From positions 1-12,613 of the forward strand of contig DHLT01000321.1 in the NCBI GenBank assembly GCA_002405405.1: a stretch of DNA of 12,613 nt, read 5' to 3'. Below the pieces are notes generated by a model. The model searched no databases, was not told where the DNA came from, and saw only the letters and a list, made by a program, of their open reading frames with translations. The translations under genes were made by a program, and so were the position numbers. Below, one piece after another: positions 1-7,477 of the stretch. The DNA comes from Ignavibacteria bacterium UBA4661. GTDB lineage: Bacteria; Bacteroidota; Ignavibacteria; Kapaibacteriales; UBA4661. Every line of letters starts with the position of its first letter. Position 1 is the first letter of the stretch.

Positions 1-53
1 TCACGCAGTCATTCGATCCGGAGATGCACGAACGCTTCAAACTTCGCACTTAG
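1..53 (+). CDS. C-terminal end of an unidentified protein (5' truncated)
   Basis: One frame running in from the left edge ends at a TAG stop at 51-53. Its last 16 residues read TQSFDPEMHERFKLRT, a charged tail that looks like a normal protein C-terminus; the other two frames stop later and give less protein-like strings. Too little is present to name it. An Mla-type permease gene often sits before an Mla ATPase such as the next gene, but the roughly 250-base gap and the non-membrane character of these residues give no support for that here. Confidence 0.35.
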   Translation, partial: TQSFDPEMHERFKLRT

Positions 54-304
54 TAAAACACTAAGCCGTTGATACTTTGTTCATTGAACAGGATATTCGA
101 ACCATATTGCCGAGTAGCTGATAATATGGCAATTCATTTTGTTTATATGATTTCAAGAACTATGCAATTGTGGTATGAAGTTCAACACGGGAAAGGTTCG
201 CTATGTGATTGCAACGAGGATGTCGTAGATTGCGTTCTTCCTAACACAATGCTTTTTACTCTGTAGCATTACTCTACGTAGTACTCGACCTTAGTTTTCT
301 CTGT
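54..304. other. Non-coding gap upstream of the ABC ATPase gene
   Basis: No convincing gene is visible. A 65-residue open frame exists but needs a TTG start, is rich in Cys and Met, and resembles no family. A weak inverted repeat (ATTGCC at 106-111 with GGCAAT at 128-133, followed by a T-rich stretch) could be a poor terminator for the preceding gene. Near 271-283 the 8-base palindrome CTACGTAG lies next to a partial direct repeat (ACTCTGTAG / ACTCTACGTAG). The ATPase gene presumably has its own promoter here, but no clear element is seen. Confidence 0.4.
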
Positions 305-1078
305 ATGATTCACGTTCAAAATTTACATAAAGCATTCGGACAAAAGCATGTTTTACGTGGCGTTAATCTCACAATTCATGATGGTGAAACGCTCTGTATT
401 ATTGGTAAATCCGGCTGTGGGAAATCAGTTATGTTCAAGCACATCGTCGGCATTCTTACGCCTGATCAAGGGCGTATTTTGGTCGATGACCGCGAAGTAG
501 CTCGCATGAAACAAAGAGAGCTCTTTGATTTGCGTTTGCGTATCGGATATGTCTTTCAGGGTGCGGCACTTTTTGATTCCATGACTGTGTGGGAAAATGT
601 TATCCTTGGTCTCTACGAGCATGGTGAACGTGACATGACACGCCTCGATGCAGAAGCACGGCGGACCCTCTCAGCGGTTGGTCTACTGCCCGATATGCAC
701 GAATCAGATCGCTCGCTTTTTGAAAAAGAATATGCCATTCTGCGCAATAAAAAACCTTCCGATCTGTCCGGTGGAATGCGCAAGCGCGTGGGTGTTGCAC
801 GGGCACTTGTTGGTGAGCCACAATATATTTTTTATGATGAACCCACTACCGGACTTGATCCCGTAACATCCGAGCAAATTGATAATCTCATCATGGAACT
901 TGCACAAAAAATCAAGGCAACATCCGTGGTTATCACCCATGATATGTTTTCGGTGTATAAAGTTGCCAATCGCGTGGTAATGCTTGAGCAGGGAAAAGTA
1001 CACTTCGAAGGCAGTGTGGAAGAACTTCGCTCCACCACCGATCCTACAGTACGTGAATTTATTGAGCGGTACGAGTAA
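305..1078 (+). CDS. ABC transporter ATP-binding protein, Mla (MlaF-like) lipid-transport type
   Basis: A 257-residue ABC ATPase with all nucleotide-binding motifs: Walker A GKSGCGKS (34-41), Q-loop Gln85, signature LSGGM (154-158), Walker B ending YDEP (177-180, catalytic Glu179) and H-loop His212. The stretch after the Q-loop (FQGAALFDSMTVWENV, 84-99) is typical of the Mla/YrbF subfamily, which energises phospholipid movement between the inner and outer membranes together with an MlaE permease and an MCE-domain MlaD. Neither partner is next to it: the downstream genes are on the other strand and the upstream gene is not identifiable. About 14 extra residues (around 132-148, acidic and basic) lie between the helical subdomain and the signature compared with E. 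coli MlaF as remembered. The start is the ATG at 305, since the motif spacing fits a full-length protein; no strong Shine-Dalgarno is seen. The subfamily is fairly sure, the transported lipid is not known. Confidence 0.88.
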   Translation: MIHVQNLHKAFGQKHVLRGVNLTIHDGETLCIIGKSGCGKSVMFKHIVGILTPDQGRILVDDREVARMKQRELFDLRLRIGYVFQGAALFDSMTVWENVILGLYEHGERDMTRLDAEARRTLSAVGLLPDMHESDRSLFEKEYAILRNKKPSDLSGGMRKRVGVARALVGEPQYIFYDEPTTGLDPVTSEQIDNLIMELAQKIKATSVVITHDMFSVYKVANRVVMLEQGKVHFEGSVEELRSTTDPTVREFIERYE

Positions 1079-1110
1079 CTACTCGATACAAAACTACTCA
1101 TGTGAATCAC

Positions 1111-1154
1111 TTAAAAAAACAAAGCCGCTTGATAAGGTTATCCTTTCAAGCGGC
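1111..1154 (-). terminator. Strong rho-independent terminator for leftward transcription
   Basis: A perfect 9-bp stem (GCCGCTTGA at 1124-1132 with TCAAGCGGC at 1146-1154) continues, after one bulged T, as AAGG (1134-1137) with CCTT (1142-1145) around a TTAT loop. Read on the - strand it is followed by a T-rich run (complement of 1111-1123, seven Ts in a row). On the + strand it is followed by GC-rich sequence, so it ends leftward transcripts and is not a normal terminator for the ATPase gene. The leftward transcript would come from the susC/susD side. Confidence 0.8.
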
Positions 1155-1158
1155 CCGC

Positions 1159-1200
1159 CTCGTATACGCGTAGCAGTGTGTGCAAACGACTACGCACGAG
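1159..1200. repeat. Second stem-loop beside the terminator
   Basis: An interrupted inverted repeat: CTCGT (1159-1163) pairs with ACGAG (1196-1200), and GCGTAG (1168-1173) with CTACGC (1190-1195), leaving a four-base bulge on one side and a 16-base loop. It lies just upstream (in - strand terms) of the terminator and overlaps the stop codon of the doubtful small ORF, so it may be part of a structured 3' untranslated region or small RNA. Confidence 0.4.
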
Positions 1201-1447
1201 TAGCTCCCCTGAGTTTTCTATGATCTTTTTTATGATTCCGCAGCAAGCGGAGTACAAAACTGTCCTGTAATTTAGGCATGTCGGTGTACAACATGCGTAG
1301 AAAAACAACGGCTCGGATGAACAAGCAAAAAGTACCATGGCTAAATGGTAAAGTATCTGTACTAAAATACAAATTATCTCCTACCATGATACTTTTTGAT
1401 GCTTTTTCTTCTTCGTAAAGTCTATTATACTGTCCTTTATGAGACAT
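1190..1447 (-). CDS. Possible small protein of 85 residues, unknown
   Basis: An ATG-started frame whose TAG stop (1190-1192) lies 35 bases before the strong leftward terminator, so stop and terminator are arranged as at the end of a real leftward mRNA. It begins 75 bases after the susD stop and could be a third gene of that transcript. The product starts MSHKGQYNRLYEEEKASKSI, has a moderately hydrophobic middle (about residues 35-52) and a strongly basic tail (RLLRNHKKDHRKLRG). No family is recognised, no Shine-Dalgarno is visible, and the start is immediately preceded by an inverted repeat that could hide it. The region may equally be a non-coding 3' tail. No function is proposed. Confidence 0.25.
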   Translation of the reverse strand: MSHKGQYNRLYEEEKASKSIMVGDNLYFSTDTLPFSHGTFCLFIRAVVFLRMLYTDMPKLQDSFVLRLLRNHKKDHRKLRGATRA

Positions 1448-1450
1448 ATA

Positions 1451-1500
1451 TGAGAGTGCAGAGCTGGCATCTAGACTATCTCCTCAAAACTGCACTCTCA
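1451..1500 (-). terminator. 11-bp inverted repeat just downstream of susD
   Basis: TGAGAGTGCAG (1451-1461) and CTGCACTCTCA (1490-1500) are perfect complements separated by 28 bases. The hairpin begins 21 bases after the susD stop in the direction of transcription. It lacks a following T-run, so it is more likely an mRNA-end or stabilising stem-loop, or a site for partial termination, than a simple rho-independent terminator. Confidence 0.45.
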
Positions 1501-1521
1501 CACAAAGTATAATACAGCCTT

Positions 1522-2892
1522 TTATCGTCCGGGATTATCATTTTGAGGACGCGGGAATGACCGTACAATGCGATCACCTGTTTGATCGTTCGGCAAACTG
1601 TTCAAACGGTTGAAGCGACGCACATCAACCCACCGACGACCTTCACCAAAGAGCGAATACTTGCGCTCGTACAACAACCTATCTACGGCATTGGTAGCAG
1701 TAAAATTTGTTGTTGTATAGGGTGCAACACCAGCAGCTCGACGAACAAGATTGAGATCGGCGCGCGCTAAATCTGTTTGATTGGTACCGATATATGCTTC
1801 TGCACGCAGAAGAAGAAGCTCTTCGTTGCGAATAATTGGTGCGGCATCAGTTTGCGATTTATAGAGAGTAACAAATCTTGAGCCTGTATAACCACCAAGG
1901 GTATAAGTACGCACACCAAAAGCAGACATATCATTGAGAACACGACGGTCAACCAATGAATCGGGATTGTCACGAACGAAATCACGTTGCACCCAAAAAC
2001 GAATAACCCCAGCTGTAGGTAACTCATAAATTGGATTCACGAAATCACCGGGTCCTGTACCAAAAGGCATATATACACCCAATGCCATTGATGCGGTATC
2101 TGCACGAAGGAATGAACCTCCAAGTGCCGTCAAAATACCCTGATTATCGCCTTGATACGATGCTACACGTGCCCGTAATGCGCGATTGAATCGTGCAAAT
2201 GTTGTTGGCGTATTAAAACCACTAAAGCCGCTCGATAGCACAAAGCCATTGTTAGGATTAGCCGGATCCAAGAATGTTACACCTGCTTGGCTGAGGGCTG
2301 TATTACCCAAGTCAAGACGGCGTGCGATTTCTGTGAGGGTTTCTGCCGGGGTTGAAAAAGGCTGATTGATATCATCCGAAAGAACAAGTTTTACTCCGCT
2401 CTCAAAATAGACATCATACAGTACCATCAACTGATACGCATATATAGTCTGAGCAAATCCTTCCAAGCGTGCTCTATCGGCACCGGACAATCCAGCCGCT
2501 CGATCAAGAATATTCTGTGCATTGCGGATTGTTCGATAACGCGACTGCCAGATATTGCCAACAAATGGTCCAGCCGGATCAAAACCACCGGCAATATACT
2601 CCGTCAGCCAACGCGGGTCGGAAGCATCAAGAGAATATCCCTCACGCCCTTGCGACGACACACCGTAGATATAGAAGTTATATGCATTGCGCATTGAACC
2701 TTCCGTACCAGTAATTAATGATTGAATAGAGGCACTCTCTGCCGCCGGAGCATTAGGATCAGAAAAAACAGTACTCTGGCAGGCGGTCAAAGCAATGATG
2801 CCACACATCGCTATTGCAGAGACAATAACACGCTGTAGAGCAGGAATAAAGATCTGCTTCATAGAATATTGCAAGAAAGAAAATGATTGCAT
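1522..2892 (-). CDS. SusD/RagB-family outer-membrane nutrient-binding lipoprotein
   Basis: A 456-residue protein, the surface lipoprotein partner of the SusC-type receptor encoded just before it; such pairs capture a nutrient (often a glycan or peptide) and pass it through the receptor barrel. A signal peptide ends in the lipobox LTAC with Cys38 as the lipidated residue. The C-terminal SusD region is clear: RNEELLLLRAEAY (about 355-367), LARADLNLVRRAAG, then LLYERKYSLFGEGRRWVDVRRF (about 406-427) and a closing FPRPQND. The start at 2892 is chosen because a perfect AAGGAGG (2901-2907) lies 8 bases before it; starting at Met11 would give a more typical signal peptide but lacks that site. The susC stop is only 18 bases upstream, so the two are co-transcribed. 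No degradative enzyme is adjacent, so the substrate cannot be told. Confidence 0.93.
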   Translation of the reverse strand: MQSFSFLQYSMKQIFIPALQRVIVSAIAMCGIIALTACQSTVFSDPNAPAAESASIQSLITGTEGSMRNAYNFYIYGVSSQGREGYSLDASDPRWLTEYIAGGFDPAGPFVGNIWQSRYRTIRNAQNILDRAAGLSGADRARLEGFAQTIYAYQLMVLYDVYFESGVKLVLSDDINQPFSTPAETLTEIARRLDLGNTALSQAGVTFLDPANPNNGFVLSSGFSGFNTPTTFARFNRALRARVASYQGDNQGILTALGGSFLRADTASMALGVYMPFGTGPGDFVNPIYELPTAGVIRFWVQRDFVRDNPDSLVDRRVLNDMSAFGVRTYTLGGYTGSRFVTLYKSQTDAAPIIRNEELLLLRAEAYIGTNQTDLARADLNLVRRAAGVAPYTTTNFTATNAVDRLLYERKYSLFGEGRRWVDVRRFNRLNSLPNDQTGDRIVRSFPRPQNDNPGR

Positions 2893-2900
2893 AATAGTAT

Positions 2901-2907
2901 CCTCCTT
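2901..2907 (-). promoter_or_regulatory. Ribosome binding site of the susD gene
   Basis: A full AAGGAGG on the - strand in the 18-base susC-susD gap, 8 bases before the ATG at 2892. It decides the start in favour of 2892 over the internal Met codon at 2862 and shows that this organism uses classical Shine-Dalgarno initiation at least for some genes. Confidence 0.8.
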
Positions 2908-2910
2908 GAT

Positions 2911-5907
2911 TTAAAATCCAAGAGCGATGTTGAAAAACACCGATCGTGTGCTAGGAAAAGGAGTTACTTCGATATTACCACCAACCGCAATATTGCCAAA
3001 GTTGGATACTTCAGGATCATAGCCCGAGTACTTCGTGAAAAGCAAAACATTACGTGCCGTTAAGCCGATACGCAAATGCGTGATAGCATCTCCAAAGACA
3101 GAATACACCACATCACGATTAAAATTGTAACTCAAATTCAATTCGCGCAAGCGTAATGCCGTTGCATCTTCAACCCATGGTGTCTGTGGATTACCGGCAA
3201 AAGCACCTCGACCACGGCGCATATCGCCACGCATCGCCCATGCTGAAGGTCCATCAACTGTTACACCGCCAAGATCTGACAAAAATCGACTCAAATTTAC
3301 CGTGTTGCCACCTTGTGCCCAATCCCACAAGAAATAGAAACTCACGTCTTTATAGCGCACCGTATTTGACCATCCCAAGGTGAAATTTGGAATTGCATTA
3401 CCTACCACGGTGCCATTGAAACTACCCGCCGTTAGACTTTGTGAACCGACAATCGAGGTAGGCGAAAATCCCTCCTGAATACGATATGCACCCAGTGCTG
3501 CACCAAAGCCCCCGGTAAAGTATGGTGATACCCCCAATTGAGTAATGTTTTGACGTGTAGTGAAGAAATTCAAACGAGCATTCCAATCGAAATCATCAGT
3601 ACGAATTGGGTTAATGTTCAACGCCAATTCAATTCCATTCGATGACATCGTGCCGGCATTTTCAAATTGATTTGCAAAGCCTGATGCACGCGGCAACTCA
3701 TTCAGTAACACCAAATCGCTGATTGTACGGGTGTAATACGTAAATTCGACCGAAAGCAGACTGTTAGGCAAGGTGAAATCTACACCAAACTCCAATTCAG
3801 CATTGCGCTCGGGACGTAAATTCGGATTACCACGTTGCGTTGGTGGAATCAAGCCGACACCGACACCGGAAATATTGTTTTGCACCAAACCACCATATTT
3901 TGCAAGCGGCACAGGTTGATTGCCTGATTGACCATATGATGCACGAACTTTAAATTCTTCAAAAGTACCTTTCAAGCTTTGCCAAAAGTCAAATTGCGAC
4001 AAGCGAACAGAACCTGCCACTTTTGGAAACCAAAAGAACTGAGAAGGGTTACCGAAAGCCGATGATTGATCGCCGCGGATACTTGCAGTAAAGAAGAATT
4101 TGCTGTCAATATCGATTTCTTCTTGTAAGAAGACCCCACGATCATAACGGGGAGTAATAAATTGGTTGATATTGACAACAGCTGCACCATTGAGATTATC
4201 CGTTACTGTTGCGTAGCCCTGTCCACGTGAAAGAACAGCATCAACACGGCGATTTTCGAATTGCAGACCACCGGTTGTTTTGAAAGATAATCCTTCGCTT
4301 GCATTGAATGTATGAATGAGATTCCAAAACACATTGGAGAAAACACTAATAGCACGATTGTCAACAACCTGACCCGAGTTAGGATTAGCACGCTCATGCT
4401 GTGTACCAATCGGCGAGGTAATGAGATTCTTTTGATTGAAGAAGTCAAAACCGCCACTGGCAATCATGCGCAGTTCCTGTGTTTCGGAAGTGATAATTTT
4501 CCAGTCAATTTTTGCTGAAAGAATTGCACGGTTAACTTGCTCGGTGTTGCGCATACGGTCGATGATTTCGAGCGGATTTGCTCCGTTAAAAGGATGGCTC
4601 GGATAAGAACCATCCGCACGTTGACGAATATCAACAAAGGTAGGCAAGAACATTAAGGCATACGGAATCGAGACTGAATTGCCGTTAGAGTTACCGGTAA
4701 ATGCACGATTAGAAACCGAGTTAGAAAGTGATACACCAATATCAGCATTAAGATTGTCGGTAATAACTTGGCTTACGTTAATGCGTGCATTATAACGACT
4801 GAACCCTGTATTACGCATGATACCGTCTTCAGTGCGTGCCATGCCGCCAATGTAAAACTGCGTGCGCTCGTTACCACCACGTACTCCTATACTCGTTTCG
4901 GAAATCAATCCTTTTTGACCATAGAGCAAGTCTTCATAGTCGATAAATGGATTCTGTGCGAGTAAACTTGCAGTGCTATAATTTACCCCATCGATATTGA
5001 TGTTAGCACCAAATTGTGCCACCGCTTCTTGGCTGTTTTGATATTGATACATTCCGGCTTTACGCAAAATGGAGTTATAGCCGATTTGCTGCGAAACATC
5101 AACGGTGGTTTTACCCGCCGAGCCTCTTTTAGTAGTGATGATAATCACCCCGGCTGCCGCTTTTGATCCGTAAATTGCCGCCGCAGAACCACCTTTAAGA
5201 ACTTGAACATCTTCAATATCCGCGGGATTCAAATCTGCCAAGCGATTTGAGGGCTGTCCTTGCGGACGTGTCGAACCAACACCTGTCGCCTCAGTAATAG
5301 CATCCAAACCGCCCTGAATAGCATCATTCGACATAACGACACCATCAATGATATACAAAGGTTGTCCATCACCAACAATCGTTGTTGTACCACGTAAGTT
5401 CACACTCATACCGCCGCCGGGTGCACCAGTATTTTGTCGAATCGTAATACCGGCAAATTTTCCTGCAAACGCCTGATCAACTGTTTGCGCAGGAGCAGGG
5501 ATCAACTCTTTGGCTGAAATTGTACCGACCGAATTTGGAGAATTAACGCGCTTTACACCTGATGCCAAACCTGTTACAACTACTTCGGATGTTTTTAAAA
5601 CATCCTCTTCAATAGCAATAACCAGATTGTCTATACTAGCATTGACAATCACCTCTTTACTTTTGTAGCCAATAAAACTGACTACCAATTTTGCAGAACT
5701 TGCCTTGACAATAGGCAGACGAAACTCTCCTTGCGCATTAGAATTGGCACCTGTTTTTGAACCGACCACCAAGACTCTGGCGCCGGGGATGCGTTGCTTA
5801 TCTTTTGCATCTTGAATGATGCCGGAGATTCGCAATTCTTGCGCATGAGCCATGATACTTGCCCCAAGAAGCAGTACACATAGCGCAAACGTAAATCGTT
5901 GCTTCAT
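2911..5907 (-). CDS. SusC/RagA-family TonB-linked outer-membrane receptor
   Basis: A 998-residue TonB-dependent transporter. A signal peptide (about 1-23, ending AHAQ) is followed by a carboxypeptidase-regulatory-like domain (about 26-101, ISGIIQDAKDKQRIPGARV and a conserved FIGYKSKEV). The plug domain (about 108-265) contains the SusC hallmarks ADIEDVQVLKGGSAAAIYGS and GVIIITTKRG. The rest is a 22-strand-type barrel ending in NIALGF with terminal Phe. It imports an unknown nutrient across the outer membrane using TonB energy, with the SusD lipoprotein as lid. The reading frame is open to 6003, but the extra 32 residues are not signal-like; the ATG at 5907 is chosen because AAGGG lies 7 bases before it and a textbook signal peptide begins there. 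Length and domain order are normal and no frameshift is seen. Confidence 0.94.
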   Translation of the reverse strand: MKQRFTFALCVLLLGASIMAHAQELRISGIIQDAKDKQRIPGARVLVVGSKTGANSNAQGEFRLPIVKASSAKLVVSFIGYKSKEVIVNASIDNLVIAIEEDVLKTSEVVVTGLASGVKRVNSPNSVGTISAKELIPAPAQTVDQAFAGKFAGITIRQNTGAPGGGMSVNLRGTTTIVGDGQPLYIIDGVVMSNDAIQGGLDAITEATGVGSTRPQGQPSNRLADLNPADIEDVQVLKGGSAAAIYGSKAAAGVIIITTKRGSAGKTTVDVSQQIGYNSILRKAGMYQYQNSQEAVAQFGANINIDGVNYSTASLLAQNPFIDYEDLLYGQKGLISETSIGVRGGNERTQFYIGGMARTEDGIMRNTGFSRYNARINVSQVITDNLNADIGVSLSNSVSNRAFTGNSNGNSVSIPYALMFLPTFVDIRQRADGSYPSHPFNGANPLEIIDRMRNTEQVNRAILSAKIDWKIITSETQELRMIASGGFDFFNQKNLITSPIGTQHERANPNSGQVVDNRAISVFSNVFWNLIHTFNASEGLSFKTTGGLQFENRRVDAVLSRGQGYATVTDNLNGAAVVNINQFITPRYDRGVFLQEEIDIDSKFFFTASIRGDQSSAFGNPSQFFWFPKVAGSVRLSQFDFWQSLKGTFEEFKVRASYGQSGNQPVPLAKYGGLVQNNISGVGVGLIPPTQRGNPNLRPERNAELEFGVDFTLPNSLLSVEFTYYTRTISDLVLLNELPRASGFANQFENAGTMSSNGIELALNINPIRTDDFDWNARLNFFTTRQNITQLGVSPYFTGGFGAALGAYRIQEGFSPTSIVGSQSLTAGSFNGTVVGNAIPNFTLGWSNTVRYKDVSFYFLWDWAQGGNTVNLSRFLSDLGGVTVDGPSAWAMRGDMRRGRGAFAGNPQTPWVEDATALRLRELNLSYNFNRDVVYSVFGDAITHLRIGLTARNVLLFTKYSGYDPEVSNFGNIAVGGNIEVTPFPSTRSVFFNIALGF

Positions 5908-6388
5908 ATAGTAACCCTTAAAGTGATGTGATACAAAAAGTGCTCGATAGGGTAAAGATTGATAGCAATTACCAATAGAGCAGTGAACAATCCGTGATGT
6001 CAATTGGTGAGGATATCGTGTACAGTATATCCAGTAAGTTTCTTGATAAAAAGATGTATTGTTAACGATGATTTCTGTATAATATTGCTAACGACGGTTT
6101 CGGTGTGTACTACACTCTCTACTACTTTCTGTGAGCGCTCATGTTTCGGTGAAGATTTGTCCTGCACATTGGTTAGTCATGCACAAGACAAATAAATGTT
6201 ATTAACGGTACAAGCAAACAAGCATTTTTTTTTGAATTCCACAAGACATGAATTGAGTAGTCATTTTTTTTTCGGTATGTTTATGTGATTGATTTTCTGC
6301 GTATGTACCACAAAACATATACTGCCATTATTCTCAATCGATTATTCGTCTGCCCCCTTTCTTTTGCCTTCGTTTTCACAACACTACT
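5908..6388. other. Divergent intergenic region between susC and the small membrane protein gene
   Basis: No gene is convincing in these 480 bases; short open frames start at non-ATG codons or look random. On the - strand, TTTATTTG (6189-6196), one mismatch from the Bacteroidota -7 consensus TAnnTTTG, lies 18 bases after a TTTG (6215-6218) and might be the susC promoter, giving a long leader of about 280 bases. On the + strand, TATGTTTA (6276-6283), also one mismatch, lies 20 bases after a TTG (6253-6255) and might serve the rightward cluster. Two runs of Ts (about 6226-6233 and 6264-6272) are not preceded by stems. Confidence 0.35.
6061..6104. promoter_or_regulatory. Degenerate 18-bp direct repeat, possible operator
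   Basis: The 18 bases at 6061-6078 (GTTAACGATGATTTCTGT) and 6087-6104 (GCTAACGACGGTTTCGGT) match at 14 of 18 positions and start 26 bases apart, which is about 2.5 helical turns. They flank TATAATATT. A further copy of GTTTCGGTG lies at 6143-6151. Direct repeats of this kind upstream of susC could bind a regulator, but none is encoded in the window. Confidence 0.3.
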
Positions 6389-6655
6389 ATGAAACGCTCC
6401 TCTCTCTTTATTATTCTCACATTTGTCTGTGTTGCAGTATTAGCATTAACGCGATGGTATGTCGATGGCAAACAGCTATGGACAAAACAAGAGATGGTCG
6501 TCGAAATCATTGAAAAGGACGACATCTTTGGCACCGAAGTACGTAAGAATACTATCGTACCCGGTTTTTGGCTTGGTCTTGATATTGCGGGAACAACCAG
6601 TATCATTGCTATATTGGCAATCGTTGTTACGCTACGTGCCAATCGTAAAAGGTGA
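6389..6655 (+). CDS. Small membrane protein with two predicted helices, unknown function
   Basis: An 88-residue protein with a hydrophobic segment near the N-terminus (about 5-22, after MKRSS), a charged middle (about 23-58, with KQEMVVEIIEKDDIFGTEVR) and a second hydrophobic segment (about 60-82) ending in the basic tail RANRKR. By the positive-inside rule both ends would face the cytoplasm with the roughly 35-residue acidic loop in the periplasm. No family is recognised. It is the first gene of the rightward cluster, 72 bases before the YceI gene, so it probably belongs to the same transcript. There is no clear Shine-Dalgarno; the ATG at 6389 is the only sensible start. The two-helix layout and context make it a likely real gene, but its role is unknown. 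Confidence 0.6.
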   Translation: MKRSSLFIILTFVCVAVLALTRWYVDGKQLWTKQEMVVEIIEKDDIFGTEVRKNTIVPGFWLGLDIAGTTSIIAILAIVVTLRANRKR

Positions 6656-6727
6656 GTGCAGCTCTCTCTGATGTTTTGCTTATTTTCTTTGTATTCTTTT
6701 TTGTCATACTTTTCTCACAGATGACTT

Positions 6728-7432
6728 ATGAAATTCCATATTGATTTTCGTCGCACATACGCCTGTTCACGACTGCTTACATCAAAGATCGTCGTTGCTC
6801 TCGTATTCCTTGTTCTGCCTACCATCGTAATGGCATCGGGCTTTGGTTTTGGTATTAATGCCAATCGTACGGTTCAACTCAATAACAAGGTCGGTGAAAA
6901 TAGTATCAATTTTAAAAGCGAAGTACCTCTTGAACGGATTCTCGGCAAAGCTACCGACATATCGGGATCATTTACCATCAATCCTGATAATCTTCAAACA
7001 GCACAGGGTGAAATTATCGTTGCAGTGTCTTCGATGAAAACCGGCATTAAAAAACGCGATGACCACTTATATGCACCCGACTGGCTGGATGCCGCAAAGT
7101 ATCCGGTCATCACCTTCAAATTCAGTTCGCTGGTCAATGTAAAGGTCTCATCGGCAGACGTGCAAGCAGGGCGCGGAGTAGCAACGGCTGAAGCATTCGG
7201 AAATTTCACAATGCATGGTGTCACAAAACAGATCACAATTCCTATCACTATTACCTATGTCAAAGAATCAACAAAGACACGCGAAAAAGCACCCGGTGAT
7301 TTTGTTCTCGTACAAGCAAATTTCAGTGTTGCTTTGAAAGATTTTAATGTTGCGGGTACGAAAGGGCAAATCGGAAGTAAAGTCGGTGAAAAAATCGATC
7401 TCGAAGCGAACCTCTATGGTGCATCAAAATAA
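6728..7432 (+). CDS. YceI-family periplasmic protein
   Basis: A 234-residue exported protein of the YceI family, an eight-stranded lipocalin-like barrel that in characterised members holds a polyisoprenoid such as a quinone-like chain. An N-terminal hydrophobic segment (about 20-36) ends with VMAS, suggesting cleavage near residue 36-37. Family landmarks are INFKSEVPLERILGKATDISGSF (about 60-82), the MKTGIKKRDDHL stretch (103-114) followed by WLDAAKYPVITFK (119-131), the GNFTMHGVTKQITIPI block (158-173) and the closing strand VGEKIDLEANLYG. The tract before the signal core is long and basic (RRTYACSRLLTSK), so a later start is possible but no better Met exists. A Rieske protein gene follows 45 bases on; a link between a lipid-quinone carrier and a redox protein is attractive but only inferred. 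Confidence 0.88.
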   Translation: MKFHIDFRRTYACSRLLTSKIVVALVFLVLPTIVMASGFGFGINANRTVQLNNKVGENSINFKSEVPLERILGKATDISGSFTINPDNLQTAQGEIIVAVSSMKTGIKKRDDHLYAPDWLDAAKYPVITFKFSSLVNVKVSSADVQAGRGVATAEAFGNFTMHGVTKQITIPITITYVKESTKTREKAPGDFVLVQANFSVALKDFNVAGTKGQIGSKVGEKIDLEANLYGASK

Positions 7433-7460
7433 CTCCTCAAGACAACAACTCCTCAAGACA
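7431..7460 (+). repeat. Short tandem duplication after the YceI stop codon
   Basis: AACTCCTCAAGACA occurs at 7431-7444 and again at 7447-7460 (period 16). The first copy starts inside the YceI stop codon and the pair fills most of the 45-base gap before the Rieske gene. It looks like a slippage duplication; a function is not evident. Confidence 0.6.
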
Positions 7461-7477
7461 CAACCAACAGTATCATC

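Noticed and set aside
91..110. TTCGAA flanked by short complementary bases, resembling a tRNA T-arm on the - strand
   Set aside because: The arm does not pair over five bases and no other tRNA arms or acceptor stem are present.
69..266. 65-residue open frame before the ABC ATPase gene
   Set aside because: It needs a TTG start, is rich in Cys and Met, and shows no family pattern.
425..1110. Several open frames on both strands inside the ABC ATPase gene
   Set aside because: The ATPase frame carries every expected motif; the others are out-of-frame shadows.
5908..6003. 32-residue N-terminal extension of the SusC protein
   Set aside because: It is not signal-like, and a proper signal peptide with AAGGG 7 bases upstream begins at 5907.
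6078..6086. TATAATATT as a -10 box
   Set aside because: No suitable -35 element at normal spacing on either strand, and the organism appears to use Bacteroidota-type promoters.
6220..6275. Two runs of Ts as rho-independent terminators
   Set aside because: Neither is preceded by a GC-rich stem.
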